64,000 nt of DNA, from the NCBI GenBank assembly GCA_030762895.1, contig CM061066.1, positions 118,142,715 through 118,206,714 on the forward strand. Reading direction: 5' to 3'. Positions within the stretch are counted from its first letter, which is position 1. The number at the start of each line of letters is the position of its first letter. The stretch comes from Sophora flavescens (taxonomy: Eukaryota > Streptophyta > Magnoliopsida > Fabales > Fabaceae). The notes beneath the pieces are model-generated. The model was not told where the DNA came from and did no database searches. It saw only the letters and a program-made list of their open reading frames with translations. Below are positions 1 through 11,529 of the stretch, one piece after another. A program made the position numbers and the translations under genes.

Positions 1-462
1 TTCCCCCATAAATGCAGTGTATGCAGCACCTTCTTCACCCACCAAAACAGGTACCAGAACAGAGAAAATGGAGCAAGATAACGACCCCATATCGGTGCTC
101 CACGAGCGAATCGCCGCGAATACGGGAAGAGAGAGGTCTCAAGGCCTGTGATGGACTCGGATGAAGCTGACAAGTACATAAAAATGGTGAAGGATCAGCA
201 GCAGAGAGGGCTGCAGAAGCTGAAGGGTCACAAGGAGGGTAAAGATGGTGGTGACATTAGCTACAAGGTGGACCCTTATACGCTTCGTTCTGGTGACCAT
301 GTTGTGCATAAGAAGGTTGGTGTTGGGAGGTTTGTTGGGATCAAATTGGATGTTGCAAAGAATTCTTCAAAACCAAGTGAGTATGTTTTCATAAGAGTAT
401 GCAGATGGAATGGCAAAGCTTCCTGTTACTCAAGCCTCTAAAATGCTCTATAGATATAGTCT
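1..462 (+). CDS. TRCF-like helicase exon 1 (partial; CarD-like domain; two indels)
   Basis: The exon continues from outside the window in frame 2 and reads DPISVLHERI near 85-113. A missing C around 111-116 moves the conserved reading (YGKREVSRPVMDSDEADKY) to frame 1, and an extra A near 393-394 moves it back to frame 2 (EYADGMAKLPVTQASKMLYRY). The two shifts cancel, but unrepaired frame 2 hits TGA at 149-151. The exon carries the CarD-like RNA polymerase-interaction domain. It ends at the donor CT|GTAAGT. Confidence 0.8.
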
Positions 463-3400
463 GTAAGTTTTCCTGAATTCCTCTTAGTCTTACCCTTTTG
501 TCATCAGATGTAACTAAGTGATACAGAACAAAGTTAGAGGGTGTTTGGATTGTTTTTTGTTTCATTTTTAGTTGATATGTTTCTACTGTTAATTACAAAA
601 TACCACATTGTTTTTATTTTGTTTCACGTTTTACAAAATTTGTTAAGGAAATGGTGAAAACTGAAAACAACATTTTGAAGTTTTCGCCATTTCTGTTGTA
701 AAACTTTGAAAAGAGGAAAGGATGACATTTTGTAATTATCAATGAAAACATATTAATTGAAAATGAAAACAAAAAACAAACCAAACACTAGTTACATTCT
801 GTTAAATAGTCATTTATAGTTGGTTAGAGAATTAGTTTGGTCAGTTGCAATTAGTCATGTTACTAGTTATTCTTCTCTGTGTATAAAAACTTGGAGGCTG
901 CTGTGATTATTAGATGATCAATTCATAATTCAGATATCAGAATTCACACCAATTCTCCCAACTCTCTCCTTCATTCTCTTTTGTAGTAATTTTCTCATTT
1001 GTTGAACTTGAATACAGTGGATGAAGAAATAGGCTTTAGAAAAAAAAAAGGGATGCTTTAATGAATGAGTGTGTTAAATGTGATGTGCCTTCACAGTCCA
1101 AATGAAAACAAAAGGCCCCGGACATTGAGCAAGTTGAATGATACTAGTGCGTGGGAGAAAAGGAAGATTAAAGGGAAGGTCGCGATACAGAAGATGGTTG
1201 TTGACCTGATGGAGCTCTACCTACATAGGCTGAAACAAAGAAGGCCTCCATATCCCAAGATTCCAGCTATGGCTGAATTCGCAGCTCAGTTTCCTTTTGA
1301 ACCCACTCCGGATCAGAAACAGGTGACATCATAGTAAATGCTGTGTGTTTTGTTGGAAGGGATCAGTTAATTATGATTTATATTCTATTTATCCTAGTGA
1401 TGTAATACCAATACCTCTTGGTGTTCACAAATCAAAGCTCTTTTTTTTTCTTAAGGGTTTCAAGATTACATGGTTACTTGATGCTTATTGAGTTATTTCA
1501 TGTCTTCCAAATACATGTTCTTGCAGGCTTTTATTGATGTTGAGAGGGGATTTGACAGAGCGAGAAACTCCAATGGACAGATTAATTTGTGGAGATGTTG
1601 GTTTTGGTAAAACTGAGGTTGCACTACGTGCTATCTACTGTGTTGTCTCAGCTAAAAAGCAAGCGATGGTTCTAGCACCAACAATAGTTCTAGCAAAACA
1701 ACATTATGATGTTATTTCAGAGCGCTTTTCTGCATATCCTGATATTAAAGTTGGACTACTAAGCAGGTTTCAGGTATGGTTGTGATTTTATTTTTTTGCT
1801 GTTTTAGTCGTAGTTAAATTCATTTAAAGATTAGTGTTGCACAGTATGAAGAGAGAATTTACTAATTAACTTCTTTGATAGTCAACTATGTGCTTTCATC
1901 AAGCTGAATTTGTTCCTAACTTCTCTCTCTAATGATAATTCCCTTGAATCTGCTTCAGAACATTTCTGAACAATCCCATAAATTATAATCATGGTCTGAA
2001 CTGAATATGTGCCAGTTTCTGGTTAGACAATATTTCGACACTTAGTCGCTAACAACACAGTTGACATTCGTTGGATAAAGTTGATAGCCTTTAGTATCTA
2101 CCTTGTTGAAGAACCCTATCCAGAGCACCGGCTTGGAATTTTCTTGACTTTATCTACTTCTATCTTGTTGCATGTTCATGCTATTGGTTACCATGACTGT
2201 GATATTGTTTTACTATTAGAATGATCAGTTTTGTTGCTTGTGCATGGTCCCATGGACTACATTTATACATAAATTAGTTAGTCACATGATTTTTGCATCT
2301 AATTGTGATTTCTGTTTTGCATACATTTTTAAAGTGTTTGCGTAAAATGTAATAGAATTGAGAGAGAGAAGAAGAGAGAGAGAGAGAGAAGAAAAACTGA
2401 TTATGATTTCATTGATTAACTCAGTGTTACAGATCAGACTTATATAGTCTATGATTACATCTGGATACAGTAGTGCATAACTGAAACAACTGTCATAACT
2501 GAATGTGCCTAGTCAGCACATATCAGTTATGCAGGATAGTACATAAACTAGGCTATACATGCTAAGCTATACTAAGCTATACTCTATTATCCTTCCTTCA
2601 AACTCAAGGTGGTTGTTGAGAGGGAACCACATTGAGTTTGGTCTTAGTAGAGTGAACTTGGAAGAGGGTAGAGGCTTAGTCAAGGAGTCTGCCAATTGGT
2701 CTGCTCTAGGAACATGAACCACATTGAGTGCCTTGGAAAGAACTTTCTCCGAACAAAGTCAATATCTAGCTCCATGTGCTTGGTCCCAGCATGAAGGACA
2801 GTGGTTATGTGCCAGGAGACGCACTCTAAGTTGTCACAAGATAGCCGAGGAGTTGAAAATGGGACTTTTAGCTCCCTAGTAGAGACTGAATCCACGGTGG
2901 TCTCTGGCAGTGGTGTTGGCCATACTCGTATTCTACCTCGTGCTGGATTTGGCCACAAGTTGTTGTTTCTTAGAGCACCAGGAAACCAGGTTTGGGCCTA
3001 GAAAGATGCAAAACCGGAGGTAGACCTTCTCATCGGGGTCACGCCTAGTCAAGATCACAACGATGCTTCGCAGAGGGAAAAAAAGCTTGAACAAAAGTGC
3101 GAGCAATAAACCATAGTGCATGAGCCTTTTAGATACCTTAAGATCCTCTTGGCCTTGATGCAAAGAGAGTCAAGAGGAGTCGACACACTTTATTGACACT
3201 ATAAGCAATGTCCGGTCTAGTTAAGGTAGCATACCGTGCCCCAACAACCGATCTGTACACGTGAGGTCGGAATTGAGTCGGTAGCCAAACTTGGTGGGTT
3301 TGAAGTTGCACACCATTGGTGAGGAGATGCCTTTTGCATCGGTCATGTGAGCTTTAGCCAAGAGATCCCCGATATATTTTGTTTATGAAGTTAAAGCAAC

Positions 3401-6400
3401 TCCCCATTAGGTAAATGGTTAACCTCAACTCCCAAAAAAGTAGTCAAGATCACCAAGCTCCTTAAGAGCAAACTTCACATTCGGCTTTTGGATGAGATCT
3501 TGGATCATGGCAGCGATGATCCTGATGATTATGTCATCAACATAAACCAGACATAAAGGAAGTAGGCCTTGAGAGTAGAGGAACAGGGGATGGGTCACAC
3601 TTGCTGAGTGCGAACCCAACGAACTAGAAGCGTGCTAAGCTTCATACCGTGCCTCGAGGAGTCTGCTTCATCCATATGGAGCCTTGTGAAGCCTGCACAC
3701 AAGTGATTTGTCACCGTGTTCAAAACCGTGGAGGTTGCACCATGTAAACCTCTTCACTTAATATGCCATTGAGGAAGGCATTATTGACATCAATTTGCTT
3801 GATGGGTCACTTATTGGTGAGTGCCAAAGTGAGAATGACCTGAATTGTCACCGGTTTGACAACTGGTGAGAATGTTTCATGAAAATCAAATCCCTCTTTG
3901 TTGGTGGAACCCTTTAGCCACAAGTCCCGCTTTTGTATTTATTGATGGTTCCATCGGGGTTTTCCTTAACCCTAACACCGATTTACGACCAATAGCTTTC
4001 CTATTAGAGGGGAAGAAGGACAAGAGACCAAGTTTGATTCTTAAGGAGAGCGGTGTGCTATCCTTCATAGGCGGCAACCATTCTTGGGCGGCCAAGGCCT
4101 CTTTGACAGAGGGAGTTCCACATGACCGAGATAGATCCCAGGAGGCAAATTACCAGTTTTGGATCTAGTTAACGTGGAATGAGTGTTGGTGGATGGAGGA
4201 GATTCAGCCGAGACAAAGAAGAAGAGGAAGAGGTGGACTAAACAGACGAGTAGGTAACTAAACAGAGACTCGAGTTGAGCGAGGATGGACCGAGAGACCT
4301 TGCTGAATAAACTCAAGACCGAGGCGAAGGAAGAGGGGGATGCCCGAGTAGGATGAGAGGAGGCCTTCGAGAATCGTGTCGATGTGGTCTTGCTCAATGA
4401 CCTGATCTCCGGTACCCCCGGCGATTCAATTAGAGCTCCGATTCGTAGAAGATACTCGCCGATCATGCGATTTCCTTCTTCGTGTTCTCGAGCTTAGACC
4501 GAAATTGACGAACCTTCGTGCGAAGATGAGCGTGAAACTGCTTATGAATCTTCTCCCATTCTTGCCACTTGTGTTTACAACCGATGAATCGAGGTCATTG
4601 ATATTATTTGATATTGTCAATCCCTAAAATCAAGGGATTTTAGTTAGCATATACTAAATGTAAATAGGTGATATTGTCAATCCCTAAAATCAAGGGATTT
4701 TAGTTAGCATATACTGAATGTAAATAGGTGATATTGTCAATCCCAAAAATTAAGGGATTTGATTTTGTAACTGATAATCATATACGTCTATATATTCATG
4801 AAGTCGGGAGGTTTTCTCTCAGCTATTCACCCATCTTAACATCTTAAGTTGGTATCCGGAGCTAGGGTTCGATTAGGTCAAGAACCACCCTTTTTTTTCC
4901 CGCGACCACCACTGCTTTTCCTAAGAAACTTTTCGGGCGTCTTACTCGCTTGGCAGAGGGTCAACGCCGATTCCTGGCGCTTTGGTTTTTCTCCCTTCAT
5001 TATGTCATCTCGATTCGTCATCTGCTTCGAAAATGCAAAATCCGGTGGCTGGTTCCGGGGTCTGGGGAAGGGTCTCATCTCCTTTGCCTTCTCCGGGTAG
5101 TCCTCCTATCACATCTAAAACTCAATGGTAAGAAATTTGAGGATTGGTATAATGCGGTTGAAGTTTGGTTTTTAGGTCAAGGTCTTTATGAGCATCTCAT
5201 CAAGAAGGAAGCGGATATTGATGCAAAGATTCGTGATGAATGGAAAAGGGCATTGTCGGTTAGTATCCCTTTTATGTCAATCCATTGATCCCAAGTTGAT
5301 GGTACATTTTCGCCCCTACAAAAACTTGTTATGAAATATGGAAGAAAGCTCGAATGTCTATTCCAATGACCTACAACGTCTCTATGCCTCAGTCCCAATT
5401 TGGCCACCCTTCGTGATGACGATCACGATCTTCCATCTTATTTGAACAAAAGCACACCATCATTGATGACATTAAACGAATTATTACAGTGACTGATCTT
5501 GCAAAGGTACTAGCAAAGCTTGATAATATGTACATGGTCTTTGTTCTTCATGGTTTGCATAAGGACTTTGAATCTGTCCGGAACCAAGCTCTAACTAATC
5601 CTAACATCCCCACGGTGGAAGAGCTCATTGATCGTCTTCTGCGAGTTCCGTCACCGATGGAGACATCCGAGATTGGCTCCCAGACAGCTTCAGAGTCCTC
5701 AGCCTTTGTTTCTAATTTTACAAACCGAGGAGGACGAGGCCGTGGACGTGGTGGAAGAGGTGGTCGTGGTAGAGGTGATCGTCCTTAGTGCTCTTATTGC
5801 AAGCGCGTGGTCATACCCAAGATAAGTTGTTTTTTTGCATGGTTTCCGGGAAAAATCAACCAATGTCACGCATCGATCGAATTTGAGATTGGGTATGATA
5901 ATCGAAAAGTGGCAATCGAACAATTTTTCGAGTTGATTTATACAAGGAGTACCTTCACTTTAAGGCAATCAACAAGCCTCGTCTTCAAAGAACTATAGCT
6001 CATCTTGGTAATTCTACGGTTTGTTTCTCTCATTCATCTCCTGTTGGTTCCTGGATTTTGGATTACGGTGCTTCGACCATATAGAGCGTGTAATTCTTCT
6101 CTCTTTTCTACTTTATCCTCTACCAAAACACCACATCACATCACCCTTGCTAATGGCTCTAAGACACAAGCCACTGTATTGGTCAAGTCTCACCTCTCCC
6201 TTCTCTATCTTTAAATTCGGTCTTATTTATACCGGATGTCCCTTTAATTTAATTTCTATTAGTCGAAACTTACCGATCTCTTAATTGTTCCATAACCTTC
6301 ACTTCTACTTCCTTTTCTATCCAGACCAGAGCATCGGGGAAGATGATTGAGCAGGATCCGAGTCACGCGGTCTCTCTACTACTTACAACCTCCATCCTCC

Positions 6401-9400
6401 ACAATATGTCTTGCCACGGAGTCGTCCGGTCTTCATCATCGTTTAGGTCACCCGAGTCCGAATAAATTAAAGAAAATGGTCCTCACCTCTCTACTCTACA
6501 CGTCCTTGGAGTGTGAGGCATGTCACTTGGAAAACATGTTCGGGCATCCTTTCCAAGCAAGGTTACGGTGTCGTGAAAGAGTCTCCCTTTAGTCTTGTTC
6601 ATTCCGATGTTTGGGGTCCTAGTCATATTTCTTCTCGTCTTAGGCTATAGGTATTTTGTTACTTTCATTGATGATTTTTCTCGTTGTACTTGGATATTTC
6701 TAATGAAAGCACGTTCGAGTTGTTTACTATCTTTCAAACATTTTGTGCTTGAGATAAATAATCAATTTGGGCAAACTATTCGTATCCTACGTAGTGATAA
6801 TGCCAAAAGAGTATTTTTCTCGCTCCTTTTAATGCTTTTATGGCATCTCATGGTATTGTTCATCAATCGAGTTGTCCTCATACACCTCAACAAAATGGTG
6901 TAGCTGAGCGCAAACATCGCCATATCATTGAAACAGCACGTACTCTCCTATTACATTGAAATGTTCATGTAAAATTTTGGAGTGATGTTGTTTCACTGCA
7001 GTTATTTAATAAATCGAATGCCATCTTCTGTTCTCAATAACCAGGTTCCTCACTCTATTTTATATCCTCAAGCCCCACTTTATACTGTTCCTCCTCGTGT
7101 TTTTGGTTCCACTTGTTTTGTCCACAATGTTGCTCCAGGTCTTGACAAACTTGCAGCTCGTGCCATCAAGTGTGTTTTTCTCTGTTATTCTCGAGTTCAA
7201 AAAGGGTACAGGTGTTATTCTCCTTCAACGGCAACGCATCGTACTTATATCTCCGCTGATGTCACCTTCTTTGAGGATACACCGTACTTTGCCTCACAGG
7301 TCCTATCAGAGTCTGTTTCTCAAGTCGTGCCTATTCCAGTTTTTGACTCACCCGTCCTCAGTCCGCCTGTCCCACATATATCCGAGGATGGCCCCATGGC
7401 TCCTAAGTACCCCATAGAGCCATTTCGTCTCACCTATCACCGCCGTCCTCACCCTACAACTCTGGAGGCTACACCTGTTGTGGACACCAATGACTCACCT
7501 CTCGCTCCTCCGTCTTCATCGATTCCGCCCAACCCGAGCCTGCTGCGATCTTCCCATTGCTCTTCGCAAAGGTACACGTTCTTCCCGTAACCCTCACCCT
7601 ATTTATAATTTTTTGAGTTATCATCGTTTATCATCCACCCATTGTGCCTTTGTATCTCGCCTTGTCGTCCATTTCTATTCCTAAAACTGCTCAGAAGCAC
7701 TATCCCATCCAGGATGGCGACAGGCTATGATTGATGAGATGACAGCCTTGGAATCTAACCATACTTGGGCTCTTGTTCCCTCTCCTCCCCGGGAAGTCTA
7801 CTATTGGTTGTCGTTGGGTTTTTACTGTCAAAGTTGGTCCCGATGGGACAATGGATCGCTAGAAGGCCCGTGTTGTGGCCAAAGGATATACTCAGATTTA
7901 TGGTCTTGACTATGGTGATACATTCTCTCCTGTTGCTAAAATGGCCTCTGTACGTCTCTTTTTATCCCTGTCTGCTATCTCTTGTTGGCCTTTATATCAG
8001 TTGGACATAAAAATGCCTTTTTACATGGTGAATTGGAGGAGGAGATTTATATGGAGCAACCACCGTGGTTTATTGCTCGTGGGGAGTCAGGTCTTGTTTG
8101 CAAACTTCAGAAATCATTGTATGGGTTGAAACAGTCGCCTCGAGCTTGGTTTGGAAGGTTCAGTAAGGTCATACAGCAGTTTGGCATGATTCGTAGTGAG
8201 GTCGATCACTCTGTGTTCTATAGACATTCCCCATGTAAAAAGGTCATTTATCTTGTTGTCTATGTGGATGATATTGTAATTACAGGTGATGATCAGGAAG
8301 GGATTACTAGACTTAAGCAACATTTGTTTCAAAGATTTCCAAACCAAAGATTTGGGCAAGTTACGATACTTCCTTGGTATTGAGGTTGCCTAATCAAAAA
8401 CAGGCATTTCAATTTGTCAAAGGAAATATGCACTTGATATTTTGGAAGAAACTGGGATGCTAAATTGTAAGCCAGTGGATACTCCTATGGATCCAAATGT
8501 CAAACTTATGCCAAATCAGGGGGAGCCGTACTCAGATCCAGGCAGATACCGGAGATTGGTGGGAAAGTTGAATTATCTCACTATGACCAGACCAGATATA
8601 GCATTTGCTGTCAGTGTTGTAAGTCAGTTCCTTAACTCCCCTTGTGACAGTCATTGGGGTGCAGTTATTCGCATTTTGAGGTATATTAAAGGATCTTCCG
8701 GAAGGGACTAATATATGAGAATAAAGGTCAGACAGACATTGTTGCCTATACAGATGCAGATTGGGCAGGATCTCCAAGTGATAGGAGGTCAACGTCTGGG
8801 TATTGTGTTTTCATTGGAGGTAACCTCATCTCTTGGAAGAGTAAGAAGCAGAGTGTGGTTGCAAGATCGAGTGCAGAAGCAGAATACAGAGCTATGACTC
8901 TCACAACATGTGAACTTATATGGTTGAAACATCTACTCCAAGAGTTAAAGTTTTGCAAGATGGCTTCTATGCAGTTGATTTGTGATAATCAAGCAGCCTT
9001 ACACATCGCCTCGAATCCTGTCTTTCATGAACGCACTAAGCATATAGAGATCGACTGCCATTTCATTCGAGACAAGATTCTTTCAAAGGAGATCACTACT
9101 TCATTTGTCAATTCTAATGATCAACTTGCAGATGTTTTCACCAAGTCTCTACGGGGTTCACGAATAAGTTACATATGTAACAAGCTTGGTGCTTATGACA
9201 TTTATGCACCAACTTGAGGGGGAGTGTTGATATTATTTGATATTGTCAATCCCTAAAATCAAGGGATTTTAGTTAGCATATACTAAATGTAAATAGGTGA
9301 TATTGTCAATCCCTAAAATCAAGGGATTTTAGGTAGCATATACTAAATGTAAATAGGTGATATTGTCAATCCCAAAAATTAAGGGATTTGATTTTGTAAC

Positions 9401-11467
9401 TGATAATCATATACGTCTATATATTCATGAAGCTGAGAGGGTTTTCTCTCAAGCTATTCAGCCATCTTAACATCTTAAGTGAGGCAAAATCGAAGTGGAC
9501 AAGGAACCGAGGAGCCAGGTGAATAGCATCTGGTCTTGCACAATCCATAGCTGATAAGCTTCGGACTCGATTCCTAGGGCACGATTTGCTTCGGTTGTGA
9601 ATTGAGGAGGAATCGATGGATTCACAACGATCTCGTGAAGCTTGTGTGATATAATCACAGCTTCGACTTGCTGCTTCTCGAGCAAGTAATTTTGATCATC
9701 TAGCTTAATCGAGAGGGAGGGATTGAAGTTTCCCGGTGCCAGAGTAGTCGTCGGAGTTCCAGAACCAGTGTCGAAGGGGTTGATGTTCTCCGCCATGAAC
9801 GAAGAAGAGAGGAGGGCTAGGTCCAGAAAAGAAGCTCACGATACCATAATAGAATTGAGAGAGAGAGAAGAGAGAGATAGATTTCAGAAAAACTGATTAT
9901 GATTTCATTGATTAACTCTGTTACAGATCAGACTTATATAGTCTATGATTACAGCTGGATACAGTAGTGCATAACTGAAACAACTGTCATAATTGAATGT
10001 GCCTAGTCAGCACATATCAGTTATGCAGGGCAGTTCATAAACTAGGCTATACATGCTAAGCTATACTAAGCTATACTCTATTAAAATGGACACCAAAACA
10101 GAAATCACAATCACAATTATAGTTATAGGGACACTGTGTAGGTAGGTTATAGGGACACCATACATTTCTTAAAGTTATAGGGACACCGTGCCATATAACT
10201 AAATCACTTTGATATTACAAGCAAAGGATGCGTTGGATGCAAACACTTTAATACCTACCTAATTAAAGGGACACTGTCATCGTGCAGCTCCTTGAATCAC
10301 AGCTTTGATACCAGAAATGTATATCATAATATCTTTATTGTATCCTAGAATATTTTTGAGTATCTTAGAAGATCTCTTAGGACTTGAAAAAAGAGAGCTA
10401 TGGGTACAATGGTCAAAAACAGAAACCATGATATACTTGAATGTGTTGTGGGAGCAGGTGTACTCGTCAACTCAGGTCATGCAATGGAAAACATGAGGCA
10501 AACGAATGGTGGAGGTGCTCGAAAAGGGGATTAAATTAGGCCCTATTATTCTATTATGGTATCAAAGCAGTTCTGATGTTGGGTCACCCACAGGCCACAA
10601 ATATTTAGTCCTACAAACTTTACCCTCCAGATGTCTATTCTTGGCCATGAGGGGTGTGTGTTTAGAGCTAGGTCCCGCATCAGTTGAGTACTTGGGCAAC
10701 CCTCCCCCCATGAGGTAACATTTGGGGTGGAATTAGGCCCAATATTCTAATAATTACGATTTGAGTCTGGTTGAGTCTTGCTCCCTCTTTTTTTCCCCTC
10801 TAGTTCTAGCTTTTCTTGTAAAATGGTATCATAAGGACATCGTAGGAACTTGAAATTTTGCAAATTATTGAGGTCAAACAAATATGAGCTGCATCATGGG
10901 AAAATCCTTTCTTCTAGGTGGATATTTATGGATAATTTGTAATTTCTATACCAATTTTAGACTATTTGACTTACCACAACTTGCAGACCAGAGCAGAGAA
11001 AGAAGAGTACTTGGGCATGATTAAAAATGGTGGCCTGGATATTATTGTTGGGACTCACTCACTTCTAGGGAACCGTGTTGTGTATAGCAATCTTGGTCTG
11101 CTTGTGGTTGATGAGGAACAGGTTTACTAATTATCTGCAATAACTATTTCCTTCTTGATATTACAATGCTACTCCCCCTCTTATTAAGCAATGATTTATT
11201 GCATTACAGAGGTTTGGTGTCAAACAGAAGGAGAGGATTGCTTCTTTTAAAACTTCTGTGGATGTACTTACTTTATCTGCAACCCCTATACCACGAACTC
11301 TTTACCTGGCATTGACAGGGTTTCGTGATGCTAGGTAACTAGCCGTTTCACAAATTATGAAGGAAGATTATTCTGGTCCTGGTATTAAATAGTCTTACAA
11401 ATTTGTATTACACTTGTTATAAAAAATGATATTCTTAAATAATTTAGTTGATGAACTAGGATGCATG

Positions 11468-11529
<62 letters not shown>

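Larger units (their letters stand above)
4595..9479 (+). mobile_element. Copia element B (plus strand, nested in gag of element A)
   Basis: A 4.9-kb element with LTRs 4595-4848 and 9225-9479. The primer site TTGGTATCCGGAGC follows the left LTR (tRNA-Met type), and a polypurine tract TTGAGGGGGAG precedes the right LTR. A near-perfect 5-bp duplication (CGAGG/TGAGG, 4590-4594 and 9480-9484) flanks it inside the gag of element A. It has gag, integrase, RT and RNase H in the copia order, all interrupted by stops and shifts. Confidence 0.85.
2350..10083 (-). mobile_element. Copia element A (internally deleted, minus strand, hosts element B)
   Basis: Near-identical LTRs (2350-2589 and 9847-10083) are flanked by an exact 5-bp duplication AAATG at 2345-2349 and 10084-10088. 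Next to the right LTR, the minus strand reads TGGTATCGTGAGC, a tRNA-Met-type primer site, so transcription runs right to left. Without the nested element B (4595-9479) it is only about 2.85 kb. Gag and reverse-transcriptase remnants are present, but protease and integrase are missing, so it is an internally deleted Ty1/copia copy. It lies in TRCF intron 3, antisense to the gene. Confidence 0.85.

Noticed and set aside
5186..5407. Minus-strand reading in copia B
   Set aside because: Lies antisense to gag and has no motif.
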